Source of the DNA: a virus
Reading direction: 5' to 3' (one strand)
DNA: 33,961 nucleotides
Virus record (IMG/VR): IMGVR_UViG_3300042559_001065
Span: 1 to 33,961 of that record
Of the stretch, positions 6,544 to 12,968 are shown piece after piece. The position numbers were made by a program, and so were the translations under genes. Within the stretch, counting starts at the first letter, position 1. Each line of letters begins with the position of its first letter. The notes beneath the pieces are model-generated. The model was given only the letters and a program-made list of their open reading frames with translations. It was not told the DNA's origin and did no database searches.

Positions 6544-8757
6544 TTACCCATTAATACCGTAGTAGGATGGTGTAGTAAGGACTTGTTTTACCTTGTAACA
6601 CTTCACCGGCTTGCCATTTCGGCGCTTGGTGATCCTCTCGAAGCCTAAATTCTTCATTGCGATACCAACCCTTTGCGGATTGAAGTGGAGCTTTGTAAAT
6701 TGCATCATATGTGCAATTATTTCGGTTGTTGTCTTACAATTATCTTCAGATGAATCCTCTGTTTGCGTAAAAAACATCATGATTGATTCTTCGACTGTAT
6801 CGATTTGCTCATTATATGCAGATAGCTGGTTAAGTGTTTCAATATCAGCCTTAGTGAGTTGCCAAGAGCTATCGCCTTGGGTGTGATAGATGCGATATGC
6901 TTCCATGAATAAGTCTGCTTTGTCAATTGCATTATATGCGTCAAAGTCAATAGACTTTATGTTTAGGGGCACGATACGGCGGTTCCCGGTCGGGTCGTTT
7001 ATGATCTCAAGGTCGTTTGAAGTCCCTGAAAGCACGGCATAGCGTGTAAAGTCCTGCGTAGTGCGTCCATACGGCAATCTAAGAGTAATAGTTTGCTTTG
7101 AGCTTATGTCTTTAATATGCTTGTATTCAGATTTGGATTTCCCGGAGAATTCGTCATCACAAATAATCAGTTTTTTACACATGAGGACTTCATCGTCTTT
7201 CCCTCGGTCAAGTTTTGACTCTGCATAGTAGTTAATTAGCTCTTTTGGTAGTAGCCAACGAAAGAAATTTGTCTTTCCTATCCCTTGACCACCAACTAAG
7301 ACCAGAATTAAGAGAGAATAAGTACCGTGCATGGATGCAACGATAGAAACTATCCACTTTTGCAGGAATCTATGTGCGTAGGCCTCATATTCTTCGTATG
7401 GAGCACCTTGATTGTCAAAGGTTATACAATTAGCTAATTTTTCTATGCAGTTTTGGGCTGTTTTACTCTTATGTAACTCAAAAAACTCTAAAAATGGGTT
7501 GTATGTAGGTATAAAGTCCGAGTATATTATGGCATTAAAGTATGTTTGCGTGCATTTAGGTCCAAGAGATTCGGTCAATTGGATATAGATGCTATTCATA
7601 TCGGTATCAGTGATGGCTTTGCCTTTATATTCGATTTCGTGAGTTAATTCATTGCGTTTGAGGTCAAACTCTTTTAGCATTACCTTCATAAGAGGTATGA
7701 TATTATCGTCTTTTTCCTTTTTTAGCTGCTCTTTGGGTGTATTTATGACTTTATCTGCTATTTCCAGTGCTTCTTTTGGGTCTTCGCCTTCAGATTCGGC
7801 AAGTTGTTTCATAGATCGTCTGATATCCTCTTTATTCATGCGTCCATTACGCACCATTGAAGTAGCTGAAGCCTCCCACTTCTTTGTTCTTTCGGTTTGG
7901 ATATCAATGTTATACTTTTTGCATAGATAGAATAGAGTTCCAATACCTATGACGCCTTTATTAGTTGCGAGGATATTGTCATACTTTTTATCGGTCTTTT
8001 GAGCGTCGTATTTATTGCTATTGATTTCAGATATTTGGTGAAAGAAGTCACGGCCGCGTTCTCCGTATTCGGTAGCGAGTGCTCTACCGACATTAAGCCA
8101 ATCGCCATAGTCATTCACTAAATCGATGCGTCTTGCTCGGAGTTGTTTGATCATGTGCTCTACATCCGGTTCGATTATGGCGTGCATAACCTTTGGCGCT
8201 GTTTGAACTACTTTCTTTCTATATCGTGTAAATACTGGTACTTTGTCCGGATCATTAGTGACTATGTTAGGATCATAGGATATAAAACGCAATCGGCTTA
8301 TATCTTTGCATGATGGATCGCATTCGAGTTGATAGTTTTCGAGTAGATAGTCTTCAAGGCCTTCAAATGATTCAAGGTGCTTGTTTGGGTCAATCTTAAA
8401 ATAAGCAGCGTATCCATAGCCACCGAGTGACATATGAAGTGCTAGGATATGCTTATCGGCTCGAAGTTTATCAATCTTTTCGTTTATGTCTATATTGTCT
8501 TGATCATCGATATCCATGCAGATGACGCCGTTATGTTTCACCAGTGATGCGACGCCTCTGCCTTGGAACTCTCCTGACATTGCAAAAGCTGGCATTTTGC
8601 TCTTTGCGGCTTTTTGTTCTTCTTTGGTTTTCATGTTACGGTAGGGAGTTACTATATCCTCCCACCTCCCTCTTTTTATATCCCAAAAGAATTGCACAAT
8701 GTCTCTGAAGTCCTTTTGTTCAGTAGCTTGTGCGCTCGTGTATTCAGTGATTCTCAT
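6544..8757 (-). CDS. Primase-helicase (BT4734/VirE-N primase fused to VirE-type helicase)
   Basis: This 737-residue protein appears to be the central replication enzyme. Residues 1-190 resemble the BT4734-like/VirE_N primase domain, with the acidic cluster ICMDIDDQD (79-87) and the motif SRLRFISYDP (154-163). Residues about 195-290 resemble a PriCT-2 linker (DYGDWLNVGRALATEYGERG). The C-terminal part is a VirE-like P-loop helicase with Walker A GGQGIGKT (489-496), the ICDDEF Walker B region, and the arginine-finger-like DPTGNRR. This architecture is frequent in Bacteroidota phages and mobile elements. Its start overlaps the DnaA-like gene upstream by ATGA, and its last codons contain one exact GTAGTAAG iteron (6572-6579) and one variant copy, so the coding sequence runs into the origin candidate. 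Confidence 0.9.
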   Translation of the reverse strand: MRITEYTSAQATEQKDFRDIVQFFWDIKRGRWEDIVTPYRNMKTKEEQKAAKSKMPAFAMSGEFQGRGVASLVKHNGVICMDIDDQDNIDINEKIDKLRADKHILALHMSLGGYGYAAYFKIDPNKHLESFEGLEDYLLENYQLECDPSCKDISRLRFISYDPNIVTNDPDKVPVFTRYRKKVVQTAPKVMHAIIEPDVEHMIKQLRARRIDLVNDYGDWLNVGRALATEYGERGRDFFHQISEINSNKYDAQKTDKKYDNILATNKGVIGIGTLFYLCKKYNIDIQTERTKKWEASATSMVRNGRMNKEDIRRSMKQLAESEGEDPKEALEIADKVINTPKEQLKKEKDDNIIPLMKVMLKEFDLKRNELTHEIEYKGKAITDTDMNSIYIQLTESLGPKCTQTYFNAIIYSDFIPTYNPFLEFFELHKSKTAQNCIEKLANCITFDNQGAPYEEYEAYAHRFLQKWIVSIVASMHGTYSLLILVLVGGQGIGKTNFFRWLLPKELINYYAESKLDRGKDDEVLMCKKLIICDDEFSGKSKSEYKHIKDISSKQTITLRLPYGRTTQDFTRYAVLSGTSNDLEIINDPTGNRRIVPLNIKSIDFDAYNAIDKADLFMEAYRIYHTQGDSSWQLTKADIETLNQLSAYNEQIDTVEESIMMFFTQTEDSSEDNCKTTTEIIAHMMQFTKLHFNPQRVGIAMKNLGFERITKRRNGKPVKCYKVKQVLTTPSYYGING

Positions 8758-9194
8758 GCCTTGGCCTTGCGAATAAGTTGTAAGTAGATTTCGTTAAAGT
8801 TAGGATCTAGTATGCGCTCGTGTTTGATATTTCGGGCTGCAATAATAGGCAATTTACGGTCACAATTAAAGATAAAGGCAATATCGGTCATGGTAAAGTT
8901 GAAGTCTTGATAGCATATTGTTATAGCCACATGGCGCGCAAAACTTTGGCGCTGGTGGATATGCTGAACTGATACACCGTAGTATTCTGCGACCACTTCA
9001 ATTACCCTCTCTGATACTTCATACAGTTCGGCCGTGTTCAGTTTTCGAACACGCCCGCGCGGTTTCTTTGTTCGATTTCCAAACAACTCCTCGCGTTCTA
9101 TTTTAAGAATCGCAGAAAGCGGGAGCGTAGCCAGTGGCTTAGGGTTTGTATCTTGCGCGAGATCACTGATGTGACCGATCGGATGTAAGGGCAT
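8754..9194 (-). CDS. DnaA domain IV-like DNA-binding protein with shared N-terminal motif
   Basis: The 146-residue protein has PLSAILKIEREEL (residues 25-37), the LSxxLxxER motif shared with the next three genes upstream, then a basic AT-hook-like KKPRGRVRK, then a domain that reads like DnaA domain IV: VIEVVAEYYGVSVQHIH, FARHVAITICYQDFN, TMTDIAFIFNCDRKLPIIAA. The DnaA signature (RDHSTVxHA) is diverged to CDRKLPIIAA, so sequence specificity has probably changed. No AAA+ domain is present, so it could bind origin DNA but not form an ATP-driven filament alone. GAGG lies 7 bases before the ATG. It is coupled to the primase-helicase by a 4-base overlap, so loading of that enzyme on the nearby iterons is a reasonable hypothesis. 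Confidence 0.7.
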   Translation of the reverse strand: MPLHPIGHISDLAQDTNPKPLATLPLSAILKIEREELFGNRTKKPRGRVRKLNTAELYEVSERVIEVVAEYYGVSVQHIHQRQSFARHVAITICYQDFNFTMTDIAFIFNCDRKLPIIAARNIKHERILDPNFNEIYLQLIRKAKA

Positions 9195-9233
9195 ATTTTT
9201 TCCTCTATGTAATATCCGACTTGTAAAGTAGTT

Positions 9234-9797
9234 TCACGATCTAAATTGTTCATGTCGAGTCCAGAGATAGTCTTCGATTTTTTGGGCTGTTAGTTGCACT
9301 TGCGAGTATGTATCGAGTTCGTCCATAGCCGCGTAAATATGATGCGATAGAGTCGAGCGATTCATGTCTAGGTATTCGGCGATCTTGAATGATGTGAGCT
9401 TCAGATATACGGTTGCAAAGAATATAAACATCCGCTTTGCTGCTATAAGCTCTTGGAATCTTACCTTATCCCTTAGCGTGTGATTTGTCGGGAAATGCTT
9501 AAGTACTTCGACTTCAAGACCGGATAGCTCCGCGTATGGATTTGCAAATGCGAAGTCCAGGCCTCTTTTCATAAAGTGAGCGCTCTTGGTTTTGTGGTTA
9601 ATTTGAGCGTATTGAAGCTGCGGCCTCTTTTGTTTTGCAAAGTAATAATCTGCAAGTTTATTGTTAGTTTTTATCGCTTGGTTTGCTTTGCGTTCGAGTT
9701 CTTCTCGTTCCTCTCTTAGTTGCTCTGATAGGCTTTTGCCTTTGATGAAGGGGGTCGGTAGACCTTCCCCCTCATCTAGTAAAAACACTGAATTCAT
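9234..9797 (-). CDS. DnaA domain IV-like protein with shared N-terminal motif, 187 aa
   Basis: The N-terminal part contains KGKSLSEQLREEREELER (residues 19-36), the same module as in the neighbouring genes. Residues about 110-165 resemble DnaA domain IV: KVRFQELIAAKRMFIFFATV, then LTSFKIAEYLDMNRSTLSHHIYA, where NRSTLSHH stands in the position of the DnaA-box-contacting RDHSTVLHA. No ATPase motifs are present. The gene overlaps the next upstream gene by 4 bases. It is the best candidate in the window for recognising the GTAGTAAG iterons, together with the 146-residue protein. DNA binding is inferred from fold resemblance only. Confidence 0.7.
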   Translation of the reverse strand: MNSVFLLDEGEGLPTPFIKGKSLSEQLREEREELERKANQAIKTNNKLADYYFAKQKRPQLQYAQINHKTKSAHFMKRGLDFAFANPYAELSGLEVEVLKHFPTNHTLRDKVRFQELIAAKRMFIFFATVYLKLTSFKIAEYLDMNRSTLSHHIYAAMDELDTYSQVQLTAQKIEDYLWTRHEQFRS

Positions 9798-10102
9798 TTT
9801 ACATCCTCGAAATCTTTAAAGTATTTAGTTAGTGCTCGGCGGAATAGCTCTCTTTGTGAGATATTTTGCGCCTTTGCAAGTGCTCGGAATCGATCTGCCA
9901 TTGCGTTTGGTAACTTGAGTGCAAGCGGCGTAATGCCTTGTCTTTCATCTGGTGTGAGTCCTTCGCCTTTGCTTTTTTGGTATCCGATTGCAGTTTTCTC
10001 AATTACCTTGCGTTCCTCGCGTAATTGCTGAGACAAAGGCACGCCGGGCTTTAGTGATGTTTCGATACCGGCGACTTCTTTGTATAGGGCGGATGTTTTC
10101 AT
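9794..10102 (-). CDS. Ribbon-helix-helix-like DNA-binding protein with shared N-terminal motif
   Basis: The 102-residue product carries KPGVPLSQQLREERKVIEK (residues 18-36), nearly identical to the module in the gene upstream. Its C-terminus, PLALKLPNAMADRFRALAKA followed by QNISQRELFRRALTKYF, fits a CopG/MetJ-type ribbon-helix-helix: one beta strand and two helices. Such proteins bind operators as dimers, so this may be a repressor or a segment of the replication complex. Start and stop are in 4-base overlaps with its neighbours. Confidence 0.7.
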   Translation of the reverse strand: MKTSALYKEVAGIETSLKPGVPLSQQLREERKVIEKTAIGYQKSKGEGLTPDERQGITPLALKLPNAMADRFRALAKAQNISQRELFRRALTKYFKDFEDVK

Positions 10103-10437
10103 AGTTCACCTGTTTCATGCATTGCAATAATGTAAGCTAAGAATTTGATTTTTACTTTATCATGTATATTCATGGTTAACACTTCGCGAGCGTGTTTTAC
10201 AAATTCAGATGGTATCCAATCCAAGCCTTTATTTATTCTTGCATCAGGCTTTGGCTTATTAGTTCCACCTGGTTTGCGCCCGCGTTTCCTTGGCGCTCCA
10301 AGTTCATCTGGTGTAGCTTTTTGTTTGATTGCTGATTTCTCAACTTGCTCTCTTTCTTGTCTTAATTGCTGACTCATAGGTACTCCTTTTTTAAATGCTG
10401 TTTGTTCAGGTGGAACGGGAACTGGTTTGATATTCAT
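10099..10437 (-). CDS. Basic AT-hook-like protein with shared N-terminal motif, 112 aa
   Basis: Residues 16-37 (KKGVPMSQQLRQEREQVEK and following) carry the shared module. The middle is strongly basic and proline/glycine-rich, with RKRGRKPGGTNKPK (AT-hook-like RGRKP core), consistent with minor-groove binding of AT-rich DNA. The C-terminal 45 residues form a helical segment (EFVKHAREVLTMNIHDKVKIKF). AAGGAG lies 7 bases before the ATG. No known family is recognised for the whole protein. The AT-rich origin candidate is a plausible target, by inference. Confidence 0.65.
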   Translation of the reverse strand: MNIKPVPVPPEQTAFKKGVPMSQQLRQEREQVEKSAIKQKATPDELGAPRKRGRKPGGTNKPKPDARINKGLDWIPSEFVKHAREVLTMNIHDKVKIKFLAYIIAMHETGEL

Positions 10438-11051
10438 GCTAGCACTCCTTCTTTCAATTGCAAAACATCCTCTTTATCAAGGCCTCGAACTAAGATATAC
10501 TCATGCAAGTAGTGTATCATATTTCGAACATATTCGTAATTGTACGCGGGTCTCGGGAATGAGTATTCCGCTTTGTTTTTGAAGTCCATCGCTTCAGGTG
10601 AGTCAAACTCAAATATCTTGTAATGGACAAAGGGCGCGTTGAAGAGCTCGCAATATACACGCCACTGCAGAGATTCGTAATAGGCATCGAAACTGATAGG
10701 ACTGTACTTGGTTTTGATTTCTACAACATCAAGTCCGATAAGCTGGTCTGCGACTCCGGTTACTGATATATCACCGAATTGAGTGCGGAAGACGCGGCGG
10801 ACTTTATACTCGAATACTCGCGAGCGATAATCCATGCAATTACGGGCATTGATAATGCAGTTATCGCTAAATTGTCCTTCGAACTCTTGCGGGCTGTCGG
10901 TTTGCATCATCTCGTGGAATGCGATGCCTCTTTGCATCATTGCATTCGGCGAATCGAGTCTTAGGAGCGAGCGCTCGAACTGCTCGACTGTTATCAGACC
11001 ATCAAGAAAGCGGCGGTATGATTCGAGCTGGGTGGCGGAGATTTTAATCAT
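10434..11051 (-). CDS. PD-(D/E)xK exonuclease, RecB/Cas4-like
   Basis: The 205-residue protein shows the RecB-family nuclease order: RGIAFHEMM with His46 (motif I), GVADQL with Asp102 (motif II), DVVEIKTK with Glu111 and Lys113 (motif III), and QWRVYC with Gln129 and Tyr133 (QxxxY motif). No four-cysteine iron-sulfur cluster is evident, unlike many Cas4 proteins. Such single-domain nucleases in phages act as recombination exonucleases that create single-strand ends, here probably working with the Sak4-like ATPase and the SSB encoded in the same transcript. The start has no clear Shine-Dalgarno and overlaps the upstream stop by 4 bases. Confidence 0.85.
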   Translation of the reverse strand: MIKISATQLESYRRFLDGLITVEQFERSLLRLDSPNAMMQRGIAFHEMMQTDSPQEFEGQFSDNCIINARNCMDYRSRVFEYKVRRVFRTQFGDISVTGVADQLIGLDVVEIKTKYSPISFDAYYESLQWRVYCELFNAPFVHYKIFEFDSPEAMDFKNKAEYSFPRPAYNYEYVRNMIHYLHEYILVRGLDKEDVLQLKEGVLA

Positions 11052-11326
11052 TTATTATTCAACTCCTTTAATGCTAAAAGAAGGATATCTAAATCGGCAA
11101 AATAAAGACGATAGTCATAGTTATCATTTTCACGCAAAGATATTTCTATGTAATTTGGTTTGTCTTCTGATGTATAATCAGTTTCATATTTTAATGTTTT
11201 TATAAGAGATATGTCTAACCAAATATCATCGCTATTATCTAACCATGTATTTTGATAAGTAAGCTGACTATAGTCACCAAAATATTTTCTTTGACATTTC
11301 AAAAACCATCCTTTTATCTCAATCAT
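11048..11326 (-). CDS. Hypothetical protein, 92 aa, AT-rich
   Basis: No family is recognised. The product is acidic and rich in tyrosine, asparagine and aspartate (WLDNSDDIWLDISLIKTLKY, NDNYDYRLYFADLD), with alternating residues that suggest a small beta-sheet protein and a C-terminal helix (LALKELNNK). G and C make up 18 of 60 bases at 11221-11280, lower than the flanking recombination genes, so it is probably a recent addition. A strong AAGGAGG precedes the start. It is coupled to the nuclease gene by ATGA. Confidence 0.65.
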   Translation of the reverse strand: MIEIKGWFLKCQRKYFGDYSQLTYQNTWLDNSDDIWLDISLIKTLKYETDYTSEDKPNYIEISLRENDNYDYRLYFADLDILLLALKELNNK

Positions 11327-11492
11327 TTTCGACCTCCTTCATGTCATCAATTGCTTTGTCGTATCCGCTTGTAAAGGCAGCCCAAATATAGCCGTCTTCT
11401 TTCTTTTTAGATTCTTCAAGCAGTTGTTCTGCGCTCTCTTTGTCATACCAAGTGCTTGTTAGTTGCTCAAATAACCACTCCACTGCTCTCAT
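11319..11492 (-). CDS. Small protein, 57 aa, of the VEWL...G family
   Basis: A 57-residue frame starts with ATG at 11492, preceded by AGGAGG, in an ATGA overlap with the upstream stop. The sequence MRAVEWLFEQL, KKKEDGYIWAAFTSGYDKA resembles the small proteins found in clusters in Bacteroidota phages (pattern TAVxWL ... MEKEQIxxAFxxG). It lacks the C-terminal YYxxTYG tail seen in its relatives at 12075 and 11715. Function is unknown for the family. Confidence 0.65.
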   Translation of the reverse strand: MRAVEWLFEQLTSTWYDKESAEQLLEESKKKEDGYIWAAFTSGYDKAIDDMKEVEND

Positions 11493-11722
11493 ACTTCCTC
11501 CTGTCCATAAACTAGTCTATAATACGCTTCCGGCGTGCAAGCTTCTTTCAGTTTTGCGCCCGCCTCGAATGCTTTAATTATTTGCTCGCGTTCCTTTGCA
11601 ATAAGGTCAACTGTTTGGAATCTGATCTGCGATAATACCTCGCCTGGCGTCCGAGTCACTGAAGCCTCATAATATGCGAAGTCGAGTGATTGCCGTAGGG
11701 TCTGCATTGCTGTTTTACTCAT
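11489..11722 (-). CDS. Small protein, 77 aa, of the MSKTA...KEREQI family
   Basis: The product starts MSKTAMQTLRQ and contains AKEREQIIKAFEAG followed by the end AYYRLVYGQEEV, so it shares the three marks of the cluster: an MSK-TA start, an (M/K)E(K/R)EQI..AF..G middle and a YYxxxYG tail. The start codon and ribosome-binding site (GGAGGCGACC) lie inside the 29-base direct repeat that is also present at 12075-12103. It is probably the original downstream neighbour of the gene at 12075. Function unknown. Confidence 0.65.
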   Translation of the reverse strand: MSKTAMQTLRQSLDFAYYEASVTRTPGEVLSQIRFQTVDLIAKEREQIIKAFEAGAKLKEACTPEAYYRLVYGQEEV

Positions 11723-11743
11723 GGTCGCCTCCGTAGGTTTGTT
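11715..11743. repeat. 29-base direct repeat, copy 1
   Basis: This sequence is identical at 12075-12103. On the minus strand it encodes the last residues QTYGGDHE, the stop, the GGAG ribosome-binding site, and the next ATGAGTAA start. The second copy lies 360 bases away. After one mismatch the identity continues for five bases. Confidence 0.9.
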
Positions 11744-11924
11744 GGTAATTCAGATAATTCTGACCACATTTGTCGCATTTAGAAGCCCCGTATCTTGCCA
11801 TTGTATCGTGGTCGTTTGGACAACTATTCCAACTATAACCAAATATTTTTCTATACAGTTTATACAACAAAACAATGGCAATTATACCTATGGTTAATGC
11901 TCCAATTATTTCAAGTATGCTCAT
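11715..11924 (-). CDS. Membrane-anchored zinc-ribbon-like protein, 69 aa
   Basis: The N-terminus is one hydrophobic helix (residues 4-22, LEIIGALTIGIIAIVLLYK) followed by basic residues, so the C-terminal part should face the cytoplasm. That part has SCPNDH and KCDKCGQ, three cysteines and a histidine that could bind one zinc ion. The last eight residues, QTYGGDHE, are encoded by the 29-base direct repeat and are identical to the end of the gene at 12075, so the C-terminus looks borrowed from the neighbour. No family is recognised. It appears to be the payload of a cassette-like insertion (see repeats). Confidence 0.6.
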   Translation of the reverse strand: MSILEIIGALTIGIIAIVLLYKLYRKIFGYSWNSCPNDHDTMARYGASKCDKCGQNYLNYQQTYGGDHE

Positions 11925-11945
11925 TTCGGTTTCAAATTTAATTTA

Positions 11946-12046
11946 GTGCTGATAAACCGCCCAGCACATAACAGCGGTTTGGCAAAAGCTGCCATAAACA
12001 TTCTGCGAAATTTGAACTTTCCGTTAGGCAGCCTTCGCCAAGCCGC
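11946..12046. repeat. Noncoding palindromic element: two hairpins
   Basis: GCGGTTTGGCAAAAGCTGCC (11974-11993) and the segment at 12027-12046 are 20-base inverted repeats that match at 17 positions around a 33-base loop. Next to them, GTGCTG (11946-11951) and CAGCAC (11962-11967) form a second hairpin. The 11925-12074 stretch holds no gene: the frame opened by the second repeat copy (MSKQTAYCW) stops after 9 codons. A GTTAGGC heptamer (12023-12029) recalls an integron R' box, but no convincing partner box exists. Such palindromes occur as mobile intergenic elements in Bacteroidota-type genomes (from general knowledge). Confidence 0.6.
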
Positions 12047-12074
12047 CAAACGTTACCAACAATACGCCGTTTGC

Positions 12075-12103
12075 TTACTCATGGTCGCCTCCGTAGGTTT
12101 GTT
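12075..12103. repeat. 29-base direct repeat, copy 2
   Basis: Identical to 11715-11743. It carries the end of the 70-residue gene (QTYGGDHE, stop), a GGAG ribosome-binding site and an ATG. The frame that follows this ATG is only 9 codons long, a relic start. Confidence 0.9.
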
Positions 12104-12287
12104 TGTAATATTGTTTGCCTTTGTTCAATAAATTGCCAAACTCCGAAGCTTCGTAACCAATATCAAATGCATCCTCAATCTGCTCTTTTTCCATTTGCTC
12201 GGCTTCGTTACTCAATGATAGCGTCAAAGGTATGCCTTCTAATAATCTACAAATTAACCATTGCACTGCCGTTTGTTGCTTACTCAT
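12075..12287 (-). CDS. Small protein, 70 aa, MSKQQTAVQWL...YYKQTYGGDHE family
   Basis: The product has the standard marks of a small-protein group seen in Bacteroidota phages: an N-terminal MSKQQTAVQWLICRLL, the middle MEKEQIEDAFDIGYEA and a tail YYKQTYGGDHE. The start is ATG at 12287, with AGGAG 7 bases upstream; a TTG one codon earlier is less likely. The last codons lie in the 29-base direct repeat. The role of the family is unknown; the members are mainly useful as a host-lineage marker. Confidence 0.75.
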   Translation of the reverse strand: MSKQQTAVQWLICRLLEGIPLTLSLSNEAEQMEKEQIEDAFDIGYEASEFGNLLNKGKQYYKQTYGGDHE

Positions 12288-12486
12288 CAATATACTCCTG
12301 ATACGGGTCTCTTAAATTGCGAATCTTAACTTGTTCGCGTTCGTGTATTGTCATTCTTGCTATGCTTACCATCTCTTTCTCAAAGCGATCATAAGCCCAC
12401 TCTCTGACATCCTCTTCAAATAGCGAGTAATCTAATAGCACATCATCCTCGTCGAATGCGCCCCAGACTTCGAAGGTGTTAGTCAT
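12280..12486 (-). CDS. Hypothetical acidic protein, 68 aa
   Basis: The product is very acidic (WGAFDEDDVLLDYSLFEEDVREW) with a second half HEREQVKIRNLRDPYQEYIDE that partly resembles the EREQI segment of the neighbouring small proteins. AAGGAG lies 7 bases before the ATG, and the start overlaps the upstream stop by 4 bases. A small acidic phage protein like this could be a DNA mimic or an inhibitor, but nothing in the sequence proves it. Confidence 0.6.
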   Translation of the reverse strand: MTNTFEVWGAFDEDDVLLDYSLFEEDVREWAYDRFEKEMVSIARMTIHEREQVKIRNLRDPYQEYIDE

Positions 12487-12968
12487 TTCGCGTCTCCTTC
12501 TTGTTTAGCATTCCCGACATGCTGCAATCCTGCCAAAGCCGCAATTGCCAAGCCTCTTGATCTAATAGTTTGATTCTCATTAGTTTTATCATATTTGTTC
12601 AAAGGTAGCATTTCGTTTATGTAGTCTTTCATAAGTAAAAGCCTTTGACTTATAATATCTTGCTCACTAAACAATGCAATATTTTTTTTGTATTGCTCAA
12701 TTAGTTGGTTTAACTCAAATTCTTTATCTGCAAGTCTTTTCCTTTCTTCAAGCAAAGCTATATTTAATGCTTGCTCAATAATTTGATCATTTAGTTTTTC
12801 TAATTCATTCCAATCATGATATTCAAGAATATCCTCTACTCTATCTCGCATTTCATTTTGTATCTGCAATCTAGAAAGTGTGATTTTTTTTTCAGTAGCA
12901 AAAGTTGTTATTGATTTTTCTAAAATTTTCTTTACAAGATTCAATGATTCTCTAAATGTATATCTCAT
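12483..12968 (-). CDS. Hypothetical coiled-coil protein, 161 aa, AT-rich
   Basis: The protein is largely helical and charged, with heptad-like stretches (ILEKSITTFATEKK, ELEKLNDQIIEQALNIALLE, RKRLADKEFELNQLIEQYKK). G and C make up only 16 of 60 bases at 12661-12720, against 26 of 60 at 13321-13380 in the adjacent ATPase gene, a sign of separate origin. Its start and stop overlap both neighbours by 4 bases. No domain is recognised; a scaffolding or inhibitor role cannot be distinguished. Confidence 0.65.
   Translation of the reverse strand: MRYTFRESLNLVKKILEKSITTFATEKKITLSRLQIQNEMRDRVEDILEYHDWNELEKLNDQIIEQALNIALLEERKRLADKEFELNQLIEQYKKNIALFSEQDIISQRLLLMKDYINEMLPLNKYDKTNENQTIRSRGLAIAALAGLQHVGNAKQEGDAK

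Larger units (their letters stand above)
6301..6579. repeat. Iteron cluster with AT-rich core: candidate replication origin
   Basis: The octamer GTAGTAAG occurs exactly, on the plus strand, at 6304-6311, 6313-6320, 6324-6331, 6388-6395, 6397-6404 and 6572-6579, and inverted (CTTACTAC) at 6344-6351 and 6508-6515. A one-base variant lies at 6559-6566. Several copies are spaced 9 or 11 bases apart, close to one helical turn. Between the two groups (6405-6450) lies a very AT-rich stretch, a typical unwinding element. There is no gene in 6301-6543. The region sits between the primase-helicase and the SF2 helicase genes and downstream of two DnaA domain IV-like proteins, so an origin bound by them is the best explanation; an operator role is possible as well. 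Confidence 0.65.

Noticed and set aside
6301-6579. CRISPR array
   Set aside because: The repeats are 8 bases, irregularly spaced and in both orientations, without unique spacers of equal length.
12023-12029. Integron attC site (GTTAGGC)
   Set aside because: Only the R'-like heptamer is found; no RYYYAAC partner at the right distance and no integrase in the window. Kept only as a palindromic element.
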